From assembly GCA_020081605.1 (NCBI GenBank), contig JAHREC010000018.1:1674001-1738000 (forward strand): 64,000 nucleotides of DNA, read 5' to 3'. This document shows, piece after piece, positions 26,812 through 38,700 of the stretch (position 1 is its first letter; the number at the start of each line of letters is the position of its first letter). The stretch is from Albifimbria verrucaria. Its lineage: Eukaryota; Ascomycota; Sordariomycetes; Hypocreales; Stachybotryaceae. The position numbers were made by a program, and so were the translations under genes. Under the pieces are notes generated by a model that saw nothing but the letters and a program-made list of their open reading frames with translations, made no database searches and was not told the DNA's origin.

Positions 26812-28246
26812 TCAATCCTTCTTCTTGGCCACACCTCCCGTCTGTTTCTTCACAACAGGAGCTTCTTCTTTAGCTGTCCCATAATATGCCATGGTGACAG
26901 TCGCAATGAGGACATTTACCACGACCGCTGAGCTAACGTCCGTGCTCGGGAATACATTCCACGCCCACTCCTGAGCGAGCCAAAGCGGGTAGATGAGGAT
27001 CGGGTGCGGTGAGGCGCGCCACAGCAAATACGGCGTTGCCCAAGCCAGATATGCATAAAATTGGTAGTGAAGCGATCGAGCAAATAGAAGGCCGATCACA
27101 TTGGCAGACAGGATCGTCGTCATGACGTATTCCGGGGTGACGTGGTGTGAGATTCGCAGCTCTTCAAGATTTGTGAATGGGGACTTGAACTGCAGAAATG
27201 CCGGGATCATGGCAAAGAGGAGCGGCCGGCGGGCTGAAGCCATCTGGTTGTTATAAACACCAAGAGCACAGTAACGTGGCAAGCAAGCAAAGCGATAGAA
27301 AAAGACCTGCTCAGAAAAAGTTCCTCGCCCATCATGCGCCAGTTGACTGTCCACTCGAACTTGAACTGCCGCGACAATTCAAAAGCTCGGCCAAGATAAC
27401 CTTTGGCATTGGTTGAAAGGAATGGCACGCTGATTAACAGCTGGACCTGCGCCATCAGCCAGGCCAGCCTCAGGCTACCCGAGAAGCCTCGGCCCAAAAG
27501 AGCACCACAGCGACTGCGGGGAGAACCAGTAACAAGGACATCTTGATTCCCAAGCCCCAAGTGTACGCCATGCTTCCAATTGTCCAGGATCTCCGCTGGA
27601 AGCAGTAAATCGCAAGCCAGAGGAAAAAGGCGGCGAAACAATCATTGAAACACCGGAGGACAAAGACACTGTGTAGCCGTTTCGAGAGTATAAGGAGCGG
27701 GAAAACGTATGGTGGGACCTAAATACAGTGCCGTAGGTCAGTAACTGGTCCAACAACCGTGGAGGTTGCGTATCCTGACGTACCTTGGCCTGTCGGTAGC
27801 ACAACATGACCAGCGCCAGCGTCGCCATGTACAGCACCGCAAACAGCTGTTGCGCCAGAAAGATGTCCTTGCCCTTGTTTGTCAAGTAGTACAGTCCCGT
27901 GTACACGTATACGTGTGCAGCCGGGTACACCAGCGGTCCAGTGTCGCCCTCCATCTTTGTGTAATCGCGCTCGCCGGAGACAAACTGCGCAACTTGCTGC
28001 ATGTACGCAACCCAATCGATCTCGGTATCTAGGCGCGCGCAAAAGCCGGTCAGAGTTGGTACGCGCAAGCTTGTGGTTTCTTGCGTGGGAGCTTACAGGA
28101 ACCTTCCAGATGACGAGCGCGCAGAGCGCGGCGTCGGCCAGCCAAAGGGCCGGTGCGATCAGCTTGGAGAGGGCATGGCGGCCGGTGGAAACGTCGATAA
28201 CAAACTGCAACGCTTGCGCGTGAAGCGGTGGTGCGGGCTGGGCCAT
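26812..28246 (-). CDS. ALG3: ALG3: Dol-P-Man:Man5GlcNAc2-PP-Dol alpha-1,3-mannosyltransferase
   Basis: ER membrane enzyme (GT58) that adds the first luminal mannose to the lipid-linked N-glycan precursor. Exons 28246-28097, 28028-27784 and 27718-26812 give about 434 aa. Recognised pieces: [39 protein letters not shown] (the ALG3 signature), [87 protein letters not shown] and [20 protein letters not shown], with many hydrophobic spans and a basic KKKD C-terminus suited to ER retention. Three one-base gaps break the frame: at the exon 1 donor (near 28097), an A run 27496-27499 and a G run 27231-27233. The donor-side gap is the least certain. Confidence 0.92.
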
Positions 28247-28530
28247 GCTTTGGGGTTGTGACGCCTGTTAAGGGGTGGCTCGAAGCTGTGCTCCGATTCA
28301 CTGGAGCTCTGAAGCTAGAGGTAGTTTAAATTTATTTAAAGAAGTTGATGGACTGACTGGTCAACGGACCTCCGGTGCTAAACCCCGCAAATTGCATAGG
28401 AACATGTCCCCAAGCTTCAACTCCAAACCCGTTCATCGCTTTAGGGTTGGCTTTAAATTTGATAGAATGCCATATATCTGGAAAATATCACTGTTTCATT
28501 TATTAGATTTAATGCTTACAAGTGCTTCTT

Positions 28531-29814
28531 TCATTGATCCCAGCTGAACAGTGGGGGCTCTGACGTTATACTCTGCCCCTTTGCTTCACGAATGCTGTTG
28601 ACTAACTGAACAACTCCTTCAGCACATCCGTAAGACCCTTGATAACCCCAACCCGCATGCCCGTAGTTGTGCACGATCCATGTATCGTCGTCTAGACGCT
28701 CTTCCTCAACCCTCACGCCTCCTTCCGGTACGGCCGTAGGCCGACACCGTGTCTAATCACACTAAGCCCATCGACACCTTTGCCGTTCGCGACGCTGGGA
28801 TGTGCGTCGACGACTCTTTTCATGATGCGGTGTGCGATATCGGGATCTGGCGTAGGATTCGAGTTTCCAATATCGTACGTACCGCCCAGGATGGTCCCGC
28901 CGCCTGCCGCCCGTTGCATGAGGTACAGAATCTCAGTCGGCCCGTCCTCGGTACCGGAGGAGGCAAACATCGGCGTGAACTCGTTGCGTACCAGCACGAT
29001 CTGGCCGCGGACGGGAGCCATGGCTGTGTCGGCGACGCCGCCCAGTTTCAAGCTACCAAGGCCTGTCGTGTTGATGATGAAACCTGCCTTGTGACCGGTG
29101 TGGTTCATAGTCTTGGCCTCGGCGATGTGAGACAGGACAGCGCGCTTGAAGACGACGCCGTTCTTAAGGCACTGACCGACAAGCCAAGGAAGATAGATGG
29201 CAGTGTTGATGCAGACGCTGGTGAATTCGCACCCCGAGTCGTGACCCGGAATGAGCTCATTTTCTCTCAGCTCGCGGTAATCATCCAGTATGTTCTTGTA
29301 CCAAGGATTCTTGTCGAACAACGCATCGGGAGAGTCGGCGCGAGCATCATCTAGATCCTTGTTCCGCCTGTAGACATGCGTCTCTGTACAAACATCTTCT
29401 CAACATGCAATGTTACACAATTCACGTGGGAATCGACTCACTCTGAAAATGAATACCTGCCTCGGGAACACCAACCGTCAACCGCTTGAGTTCAGGCCAA
29501 GTTCGCCGCTCCCATCTACTATTCTCGGCGGAAGCCATCCTATCTGGCGCATTAGCCATGGCAGGTGCTCTTGGAATGTGGGATTAAACGTACGGCATGA
29601 CATTCGCGCCAGCCCACGGGGATGCGTATTCGATGTCATAGTCGCCAGGCATGTGCTTGGCGACCACGGTAATGACATTCGCCTTGCTCTTGGAGAGCAG
29701 CAGGGCGGTGGTGAGCCCAGACACGCCGGCGCTAAAGGCACAACTAGTCAACACAGGAGAGTTGGAGGGATATTGTGACAAGACATACCCCACGACGACA
29801 ATATGGTTTGGCAT
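28531..29814 (-). CDS. D-amino-acid oxidase
   Basis: FAD flavoenzyme that oxidises D-amino acids to 2-oxo acids with release of ammonia and H2O2, usually peroxisomal. Exons 29814-29789, 29731-29594, 29539-29442 and 29383-28531 give about 371 aa. The Rossmann FAD motif [16 protein letters not shown] is assembled across intron 1. [58 protein letters not shown] and [15 protein letters not shown] follow. The DAO signature [20 protein letters not shown] is near the end. One base is missing at the run 28721-28722, where PYRK passes into [11 protein letters not shown]. The C-terminus reads SWDQ, so no PTS1 (SKL-type) signal is visible; a C run at 28554-28558 close to the stop makes the exact terminus uncertain. 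Confidence 0.92.
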
Positions 29815-30576
29815 CGTAGATCAGCTTAACGTTGGCAGGCTACTATGATGGAAACACGAAGTGTGCGGTTCCTTAGATGGATATACTGGCTTTGTAAGTC
29901 GATATACCATGTACGGAGTAGCGTGACTTCACTGTTGGGATTGCCAAAAGAGATGTCTCAATAGATAGGGAAGATGCCGCCAATTTTCGAACACAAATTG
30001 TTCCTGTTGAGTCCTAGAATTGATCACCTGAACGGTGGCAGGTGAGTAAATATAGTGGTTGAGAAGCCACTTATCGAATGACGATTTCCCCACCTTGCAG
30101 GGACAAGTAGTTCAACCGGGAGTTTGTCTCGCCTGTGCCTGTGCCTGTGCCTTTGCCTTTGCATTGCCTTGCCTTTGGTGCTGCAACGCGACGCTTCGCT
30201 TACCAGCGGGGCATCAATGCAGATTCCACTGCGGAATAGAAGCCCCGTAGCTCTGCCATCAATCTTCCGCACAACACTATCTTCAACGTGCTATTAGATT
30301 CTATTCTCTGAAGCTTACAACATTGGTTCTATGAGTCACGCCGATGAGGTTTCTGACAGCGAACCAGGTTGGCCCGGCCCATACAATCATCTCACAGCAC
30401 TAGCTGCTGTCGCTTCATTAGTGTGCCAGGTCCGTTATCGCATCTTCCCACTAAGAGGCCTGTTGCCGAAGCTGCAGCAGTATCCCAGAAATTCTAATCT
30501 CTATTTCCAAAATATCGACAGTGTCATCTTACACCATAAATCACATCTCGTACACGATCCAATCCACGCCGCCATT
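29815..30576. other. Intergenic region upstream of D-amino-acid oxidase
   Basis: 762 bp containing the DAO promoter and the 3' end of the thioredoxin gene. A degenerate CTGTGC/CTTTGC repeat lies at 30131-30175. No gene recognised. Confidence 0.55.
30131..30175. repeat. Degenerate hexanucleotide repeat (GCCTGT/GCCTTT)
   Basis: Three GCCTGT units run into several GCCTTT-like units. Simple-sequence tract in intergenic DNA. Confidence 0.7.
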
Positions 30577-31140
30577 TTACTTCTGGTGCTTCTCTACCAA
30601 CTTTGCCAGTTGACCCGGGTTCGCCCCGATAAACTCCTCCACCTTCTCTCCGTTCTTGAACATGATAAAAGTCGGCATCGCCCGGATCTTGAGCTCTGCC
30701 GCGACATCTCGCAGCTCGTCGACATCGAACTTGATGAAGTGAACATCAGGGTACTGTTCGGAGATGCTGATAGCCAAAGATGCGTCAGCGTGAGTCTCAT
30801 CTTCCAGCTTGAGGAACGAGGTAAATCGAGGTAAATCAGACATACGTTTCTAGTATCGGTGACATGATCTTGCACGGGTGGCACCACTCCGCGAAGCAGT
30901 CAACGAGGACGGCGGGCTTCTTGATGGCTTCGTAGTAGTCCTTCTCACTATCGACGCGGGGACACGCGGTCAGTTCATGTCCAGGACGTAGCGATAGGTC
31001 AAGCTCTCCACAGACCTCTTGATGGCGTGGACTTTCAGCGCAGACGGGCTTGCATGGAATCGACGGGCAAATGTCATCGTGGGTGCGCGGGCAACGCTGG
31101 CGAAAGCGCTTCCGGCTCGGAAACAGCGAGCAGTGGCCAT
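30577..31140 (-). CDS. TRX3: Mitochondrial thioredoxin with CHPC active site
   Basis: Thiol-disulfide oxidoreductase for matrix proteins such as peroxiredoxins. Exons 31140-31016, 30947-30846 and 30766-30577 encode 138 aa. The presequence (MATARCFRAGSAFASVARAP ... RRFHASPSA) is Arg/Ala-rich with an RRF-type cleavage motif. The thioredoxin fold is clear: KKPAVLVDCFAEWCHPCK, HFIKFDVDEL, KIRAMPTFIMFKNGE (cis-Pro loop), EFIGANPGQLAKLVEKH. The active site reads Cys-His-Pro-Cys instead of the usual Cys-Gly-Pro-Cys (codons 30872-30883). Intron 1 has a GTCTGT donor, weaker than its neighbours, and intron 2 GTATGT. No frame break. TRX3 follows the yeast mitochondrial thioredoxin name. Confidence 0.92.
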
Positions 31141-31802
31141 TTTGAAGCTTTTCAAAAGATGTTTAGACAGTTCGGTTCGATTCGATTCGAGTGCAGAGCG
31201 GCGATTAGGGTCGTCTCAAAGCTTTGCGACGTCAATGGCACAGCTAAGTATCTTGACGTACGGCTGCGATGATGGCAGGAAAAGGTATGTCTCGCGGGAG
31301 AAAAGCCCCAGCTATGACCAGCTTCGGCACTGACTTAGCTCATCCCACCCTGCCCATCCAGCTGCCCATCCATCCATCCATCCACCTGTCCCCACAGCGG
31401 CCCCGCCATGCATACGCAGCGCAACCCTGCGTCCAACAACACCAACTACTGATGCGCTGCGGAATGCTACATCAAATATGGAAAGTACACATCTCGAGTC
31501 GTTTGCTGTTACATCACCAGATTTGGTCATTTGAAGCACGGGTTTTGAAAGATCACTTTTGAATTCATAAATTGCCTGAGATATCTGGACTTTTGAGGCA
31601 CTACGTACGGAGCTGCCTAGGTTGACTTTTCTTTCCAGTTAATCAACTCCCGAACGAAACCAGGTCGATAACCTCGCAGCCCGGAAGCTCTGTAATTTCT
31701 GCCTCCACTGCTTTCAATCCCATAGAGAGGTCCAAATTTACATACCGTGGCCCCTAAAATGGCCAGAACATCTGCTTCATTCAGCTCGGCTAAACAGCAA
31801 GT

Positions 31803-32180
31803 ATGATGCCCAGCAAAAAATGCGCCAAAATTCCCAAAAACACCAATCTGTTGCTTCGGCAAGAGGCTGGGAGACGGATCCTCATGGACGAAAACCATGC
31901 CTCTTCGCCAAGACCGATATCTGAAAATCTATACAGCCCAAGTGCCCGACCAACCGTTGTGCGCTCAAGCACAAATCCTCCAACCCCACCGGTTTCAAAT
32001 GCAAGGGGTTTCTCATCCCGGCCTGGGAAGGGTATCTCAACAACGCGCCTGAAACGAATAACTGTAAATGAAAATGAGAGGCGAAAAGCGAAACGCGCCG
32101 TGATCATAAGGTCGTATCATACAGCTCAGCCAGATGAAGTATTGAGTGTCAGTAGCCCTCCAAATGTAAGAATGAGATGA
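31803..32180 (+). CDS. Weak candidate small ORF
   Basis: 125 codons with a Ser/Pro-rich centre (SSPRPISENLYSPSARP) and a basic stretch (TTRLKRITVNENERRKAKRA). Composition is more protein-like than other intergenic ORFs, and AATGTAAGA near the end could be a splice donor. No homologue is recognised and it may well be chance or a gene remnant. Confidence 0.15.
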   Translation: MMPSKKCAKIPKNTNLLLRQEAGRRILMDENHASSPRPISENLYSPSARPTVVRSSTNPPTPPVSNARGFSSRPGKGISTTRLKRITVNENERRKAKRAVIIRSYHTAQPDEVLSVSSPPNVRMR

Positions 32181-32220
32181 GCCGTTAAAGAAAAGAGCCT
32201 CCAAGCCTATCAATAGTTGC

Positions 32221-32245
32221 TTTGTTTTGTTTTGTTTTGTTTTTC
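32221..32245. repeat. TTTTG pentanucleotide microsatellite
   Basis: About five tandem TTTTG units about 180 bp beyond the stop of the 848-aa unknown gene. Confidence 0.85.
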
Positions 32246-32429
32246 TCGGAATTTTCAACTTTTTCGGGGTTTTGTTCTGCTATAGTGCATTTTATATGAG
32301 AAATATGAAATGTCTGAATGAATGACTTCGGTGAGCTTCGACATAAGAAACAAAATGAATGTGGGTGACGTAGGGTCATTCATGATGACGGAGGCTCTCT
32401 CTTCGCTTGGCTTGCTTCAATAAGTATTC

Positions 32430-34971
32430 TTACAAATGAAATGGCGCGCTTTGTCGATGTTCTGACATGCTCGATCGTCGGTCGCTTTGGCTGCGCGAAA
32501 TTTCGAACAACTTCGCGCTCCCAGCACTGAAGTTACGAACATGGCCGCTGCCGAGGTTGACACTTCTAGCGCGCTGGACGTCTGCCTTGTCGTCTGTGGT
32601 CGGGGAGCTAGCGGCGACGCTCTCCTGGTCCGTGTAGTCCATATCGAGGAACCCCTCGCGGCTCTTCATTGTCTCTCTGTCATGGATATGTGAGTGCACC
32701 ATGTGCGCACGAGCACCCACGGCTCCCCATCTAAGATCATCAGCCTCCACATCGCCCTCGTCGCTGCTCGGGCGTCCTTCACCCGAGACCAGAGAGCCCT
32801 GACGACGGTTTACGCTGTGCTTGGGAGCTAAACGAGACATGTATTCATCGTCCGCGATGGCGAGGTCTTCCTGTGTGCTGTTGGTAGGGAGTCAATCGAG
32901 TGCTCCCTCTCCTGGCGGTTGGCTTTTGCAAGTGCATCACGAATTGTAGAGGCTCGCTTGCTGCCCATTCTACCAGATAGCCACGATGCTTCCGAGTCTA
33001 TTGATGCAAGTGACATGGACATCTGAGGCTCTGGAGAAGGTATATGAACCGATGTCTGCTGGTGTCCAGACGTAGGGGTGTCGTATCGTGGGATCGAAAT
33101 GGGTTGGGCGCTCTTTTCGCCGAGACCCTGTTCGGCGACGACTGGGAGAGGCGGAACGTCAGCCTCTGGGGATTGGACACGAGAGTCCGGTGGCGATAGC
33201 GGGAAGTCGGGAAGATCTTCACGGAATCGTGATCGCGTTCGCTTCGGAACACTTCCGCTGCCTTTACGAGCAACATAATTGCCTGTCAGGGGCTCGGGGG
33301 TTGGGCTTGGGCTATCACCCTGTAACCTTGCCAGGGCCTGCGCCTGTGCCAAAGCGTGCGCCTGAGCAATTGAATGTGCTGGCGATTGGGTTCGTGCATG
33401 TGCTGCCGCTGCCTGCATCTCCTCTCGAGAGGTATTAGAAAAGGATGACGGTCGCGAGGTATGAAGGCCTTTGCTTCCCCATCTCAGCAGTGATGTCAGT
33501 GAAAACCGATTGCCCTTCTGGCTGATGATGGAATCTTTCCTTAGCGACTCCTCCTCATCGATTTTGCTTGGTGGTGATGACCCATACTTCTCCCTCTCCG
33601 AATTCAGTGTCGATTTGGACCTTGATTTCTTCGCGCGGAGGAGGCCTGCAAGAAGCGAGGGTTGCGATGAAGTAAGGGGTTGGTCAATAGATTGAGAGCG
33701 TCCGGCGATGGCGGATTCCGGGCAGGAGCCGGCGCTGGCTCAGAAGGGACATTGGCTCATCTTCCATCTTAATTTCGGGCTTTTGTTCGGGGTGTGGTTC
33801 GGGCACATCAGCAGGCGCTGCCTGGGATTCTTCGCTCTCGACAGGCGCCTGCGATCCGTCGGTCTCAACAGGTTCAAAGTGGTCCGATGGTTTCTTGGGA
33901 AGTCTGGCCTCGGTTTCTTCTTGTTCAGCGGGAACAGACTTTCGTTGTTTCGACGACGTGACGACGGCTGATGCAGGCTCAATCCCAAGGCCAACAAGTT
34001 CTCGCCCGATAACCCCACGCTCCATGTTCTCGGGCGATGGTGTACCGTTTCTGCGAGCTTCCTCCTCCTCTCTTCGCTGTCTCTCTGCTCTCCTAGCCAG
34101 TCGCCGTTCCATTTTCTCCTGTTCATAGCGACGCTTTCTCTCGCGTCGTCTCTCGTCTCTTTCTAGGAGCTCTCTCAACTCGCCCGCATCGAGATCGTCA
34201 GCAAGGTCGTCAACCCGCTTGTTAGCTTTCAGCGTCTCTTCCGGCAACTGCATTCGATCGGCAACAGCTTGTTTCTGAGATGCATCTCGTGCCAGAGCAG
34301 ATCCCTGCACGGGCCGCCAACGCTGTTCATGCCTATGCCGAAGCGTCGGTCTCGGTGCGAGCGAGTCCAGTGCAGATACCTTGTACGAGCCATACTCAGA
34401 ATCCGAGGACATGGTGGAATGGATGGATCCAGGCAGAGGGAGCGATACCTCAGACGAGGGATCATTCCATTGACCTCCAAGGCCCGCCATCCTGGCTCGT
34501 TTACTGTCTCTCTTCATTGGCCGTCCGGACTGCCAGGCATCGGTGGCGGGTCGGGTCGGCATATAGTTGCTCATGGCTTTGATTTCAGCTTCGCGGTCCA
34601 CGGCTTCTTTTCTCTTTTGCTGCTCTTCCTCCGTGGGGGTGGTGTTTGTTACGATGTAATGTGGGTGTGCGCTCCCAAGCTGATTCGTCCATCTCAGCAA
34701 TGGCCGTAGAGCTCAGCTGCCCGGGCCGTTCTGAGCGGGCGTTCATTCTGCTAACACGAATCGAGTCCCGTCGGCCTGGTGAGAAACTGTAGGCTCTTTG
34801 TCGACCCTGCATGGTGGGAGACTCGGTGCGCTGCTTCTTCTTGGAACCAGCTCGCGTAACGGCGCCCTCGGTTTGACTCCTAGGAGGCGGTGCACCCTCA
34901 GCGTCTGAGAGATTGGCACCGCTTCGGGAGCGCTTGCGGCTGCTTCGCCGGCGGAAGGGCCAGATGGCCAT
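32430..34971 (-). CDS. Conserved-looking unknown protein, basic N-terminus and Ser-rich, about 848 aa
   Basis: I do not recognise a family. The protein begins MAIWPFRRRSSRKRSRSG (Trp-Pro then Arg/Ser clusters). A central predicted coiled coil extremely rich in Arg/Glu (LRELLERDERRRERKRRYEQ, MERRLARRAERQRREEEEA) follows, then Pro/Ser/Glu-rich disordered regions, an Ala-His-Gln patch (AQAHALAQAQALARLQ), a segment IPSPEPQMSMSLASIDSEAS, and a C-terminus ending in SAPFHL. There is no transmembrane span. Frame breaks at 34635-34639 (two bases), 33746-33748, 33720-33722 and 32883-32884 are all at G/C runs; open frames on both sides have consistent composition, so I join them into one gene. Many possible phosphosites suggest a scaffold, possibly at the cortex, but that is a guess. 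Confidence 0.7.
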
Positions 34972-35675
34972 CTTCCCGGTTCGTTGTGGCGTCGGATATG
35001 ATATTAGTTGTGAATGCTCGCTCTCCTGGTGATTCGAAAAGTTCCTTCAAGATTAGGCGAGTCGGGTGGTAGCATCATGGTGGTTTTCACGAGGTATGGC
35101 TGCGACGGTGCATACAAGCAGAGACGACACCGGAATACCGCAGCGACGTAGTATTTCGCGGCGAAGAATGCGCGCGTACGTGATGTGATATCCCCAAGTG
35201 CGCGCCGTAGGTAAAGTCGAGCGAACGTCGACAGCGATGGCGTCTCGGATATGGGGTGAGATGAGTTGTAGTCTAGAAGCAGCGGCGGTGAAACGGCTTC
35301 TCACTGGTAGTGTTTGCCGTAGGCGTGCCAAGAAGAAAGAAAGAAAGCAATAGTAACCGTTTGCCAACAGGAAACGAGTGGAATGAAGCACTTGTCGGGG
35401 ACCAGTGGCAACTGTTGAAAGGGAAAAGGGCAGGAAGACGGAGCTGCCAACCACCGGGGTGTAATAAGGGTCTGGGTAGCTTACTCTGGATTAGAGGAAG
35501 AGTCGGAAGGTTATGCGAAACGAGAAACGGAGGGGTGTGTCAGAATCCCGGGGAAATGCGATTAAATGGGGCCATTCCATTACCTGCTGTAACAAAGCAA
35601 CGGAAGCCAGGGGCAAGTGCTGTACCCTTACGTAGCAGGAGCCTCGCCTTGGGGTTACCGTCCCGTCAGGTTGGT

Positions 35676-35704
35676 GGGTTGGATGGGTTGAATGGGTGGG
35701 TGGG
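35676..35704 (+). other. Potential G-quadruplex: five GGG tracts
   Basis: Five GGG runs separated by loops of 6, 6, 1 and 1 nt satisfy the G3+N1-7 rule. It lies about 0.7 kb upstream of the 848-aa unknown gene start, with the G-rich strand being the + strand. Confidence 0.5.
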
Positions 35705-38700
35705 TGCCCGTCTGGCTCTATGAGCGGTACGACCTGGGCTCAAGGAGCAGTAGTAGGTACAGGTAGTGAGGTCAGGGAGGAGGGTCTTGTAGGGCAGCAT
35801 GCTGTAGAAGGGGAGGGGGACGTTGTCTGTTGCACTGGGACCACCAGTCAGGGCACAGAAGCGGATCACCTGCAGCGACTCGACGGAAGTCGCGTCAAGT
35901 ACCGTCGACGGTCTGCGGGACGGCGGGTACGTGGGCGAGTTGTGTTAGCGTCAGGCTCTGCAGCAGGGTCTCAGCGCATCATAAGTACCGCGGCATGGAG
36001 GTGTGTGGCTTGGCGGGGCCAGGAGCGGGTCGCAGGAACCGGGCTGGTACTTTGGCCAGCAGCTTGCGCGCCGCATCCCGGGCGGAAGCATTGGCACTCC
36101 GACGAGGTACCTCGCATGACGCGGGCATAATTCAGGAACCCGCCGTGCCCTGGCCAACACAGGCGGTCGGTACGAAGCCCGTGGCCTAACCGCTCCTTGG
36201 GGCCTTTAGAACGGGCGCCACAAGGGATGTCCCGTGAGGGAGTCGAATGTAGCCCTTGCCCAGAGGTACCAGCCCGATACGAGCTCACCGTACTCCTCGC
36301 ACCGTCCCGCACCGTCTACCTCCAGCACCTCACAGCAGGTACTGGCAACTTACCTGACCTCACTCACCCGGCTCATGTCCCTCGTCCCCATGTCCCATGT
36401 CCGCTCGGCTGGATCCCAAAAAACCCTCGCTGATGCTTTGTTGCCACCGCCTGCATTTGCATTGACAGGCATGGCATGGGTCGGGTCGGGGCACGTCTTC
36501 ATCATCTCATTACGGGCAACTATTTTCGACCAGTCCTTGCTGACCATGGCCCAGCTGCGCCATCATGGGCTGTGCTATCTTACCTATGCCAGGTACTATC
36601 TATCCCATCTGCTTGCGCGGCTGGTGCATCCACAGTCTGGACGCATTGATTGAACGACGAACGGCTGGGCTGGGCCTCGAGTCCACGACGCAGCCACGAG
36701 ACTTCCTCACTGGTCAGCCTCCCGGTCGCCCTCAATCTTCAACCCCAGCGTACCTAGCGTTGGACATCACAAGACCCAATGCTATATGTGCGCCGACCGC
36801 CGAGTGGATAGCCCATCACCTGGCCACGCCTGTCGCTAGCTAGTCAGACGCAGTCGGTTCTTCTGAGCCTGGGCCCTTTATTAATATTCGTCAACTGCCC
36901 TAGCTTCCAGAACCGAGAGCCCTCCATTGACAGACACCGCGACACGCACCCTTCCGATCTAGCCATTACTACCCCGCCCCGCCTCCATGGTGCCCGGGGT
37001 CTTTCTGGTGACTGACGAGTAGGTTCGTTTGATAATGATGAGTCCATTTGCGCCAACGGGACTGCTCGACGAAATGATTGTCCGTTGCCACCCTGCAGCA
37101 GCCACGACATCTAGCGTTGGCATCGGCCTCCCACATCGTCCAGCCACCCACCACCACTCTCCTCTATGGCTTGCCTCGTCCCAGCTCTCGAATGCCTTTG
37201 CTCGTCGTCGTCGTCACCGCTCTGCTGACTCGTCCACATATCTGTGGTTTTAGCCTCTGCACGAAGCGAGTCGCTAGCTTTTCGTTAGCCATTCTCCTCC
37301 GTGTGTAAGAACTGGCCCTACGAATAGCATGGCGGGAAAACCCACCTGGCCGCAGAAAGTGGATGCAGCATCTGACACATGCTAGCCTCTTGACGAACTG
37401 CTGCCGGACTGGTCTTGATTCAGATCGTGTCTCGATCTAAAGAGCCTGTGCCAATAGTCACCTCGTCTCCCCGCAGTTTGGCTTGGTTGATTGACTTGCC
37501 AAACGAACGGAAGGCCTATCCCCTACGCCACCACATCCAGCCTCCCCGGTGACAGTCTTCCACAAATTGTCCGGGTCTGGTTCTGGGCATTGCGCTTGCG
37601 TTCTGGAATCCTTGCTACCACGTTCTCAAAACTTCAGGAACCGAGAGCTACGCTGAGCCGAAAAGGGCGTTTTGGACCAGGCCCATGTCTGTATCTCCAT
37701 TTCTGCACTGTTTTTACCATGAGGGCATCCTCGTATATGTCTAAGGGACCCGCACTGTCTTCGTATCCATAACCTAGGCGAAAATGCAACTGCAGTTCGC
37801 TGTTCCAGCTCCGCACTGCCCTAGCGGTTCGGTGATAGCAGCTTTCATTCTAATCTCTCAAACCCTCTAATGTTAATTCAGAGGCTGGGAATGCCCTTAC
37901 TCCATGGCTGTTTGACACCACAGCTCATTTCTTGCTGACGCCAGCAACTACACCAGCCAGACGCCCGGTATGCTACCGACACTAGTACCGCTTTGGTTAT
38001 AAGATCGACAGTGCGGACATGGGTCTGTCGGCAGGGGCTTGGAAGGAAGGTTACAGCCCTGCCCATTGTAGTTTTCTCTGTCGTCATACCCGCCAACCTT
38101 GAGCTTCAATTAACCCTACCTTGGATTGCCTTGGGGACGTCATGGCGGGTTTATTCCACAACTCAAACCGGTTCATATCGAGTAGTTCCTCGCTCTTCTA
38201 CCGTAGTCTTCCAAGCAGCTTTGTGAAAACACCGCGGTCTCGACCAAACTCAAATGAGAATGGGCCGGTGGGTTCTTCTGGCAGCATGCAGCATGCAGGG
38301 ACGGAATTGCTGTATTCAATCCGCATTAAGGGCGTGACACGTAGCAGATTTTACTACTGTACCTCAAGCCGAGCCTAGAGGTTGCACATGGTATTTGCTG
38401 ATGCTGTCAACTCACGTCACATATTAAAAAAACAAGTAGCAAAGGGTGGAAAGAGGGCTGGCCACAGATGCAACATTGAACGGCCCAGACATCCAACGCT
38501 TTTAATTAGGCATGAATGATGTTCAGTTTATCGCCTCCTCTGGTCCAATCAATGGCGCTTACTCGCATGCCGATTAATCCCCATTCTTAGGGAGAGACAA
38601 ATTCATCTCATCTCTGGTTGATGTCAGCGAATTGGAGCCCCAACACCGCTAGCATTGATTCAATATGTGTTGCACATTCATCTCTTGTGTAGCCAATAAG

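Larger units (their letters stand above)
31141..32429. other. Intergenic region between thioredoxin and the 848-aa unknown
   Basis: 1.3 kb containing the thioredoxin promoter and the 3' UTR of the next gene. Includes CATC repeats (31367-31385) and a TTTTG tract (32221-32245). A + strand open frame of 125 codons at 31803-32180 has protein-like composition (see separate entry). Confidence 0.5.
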
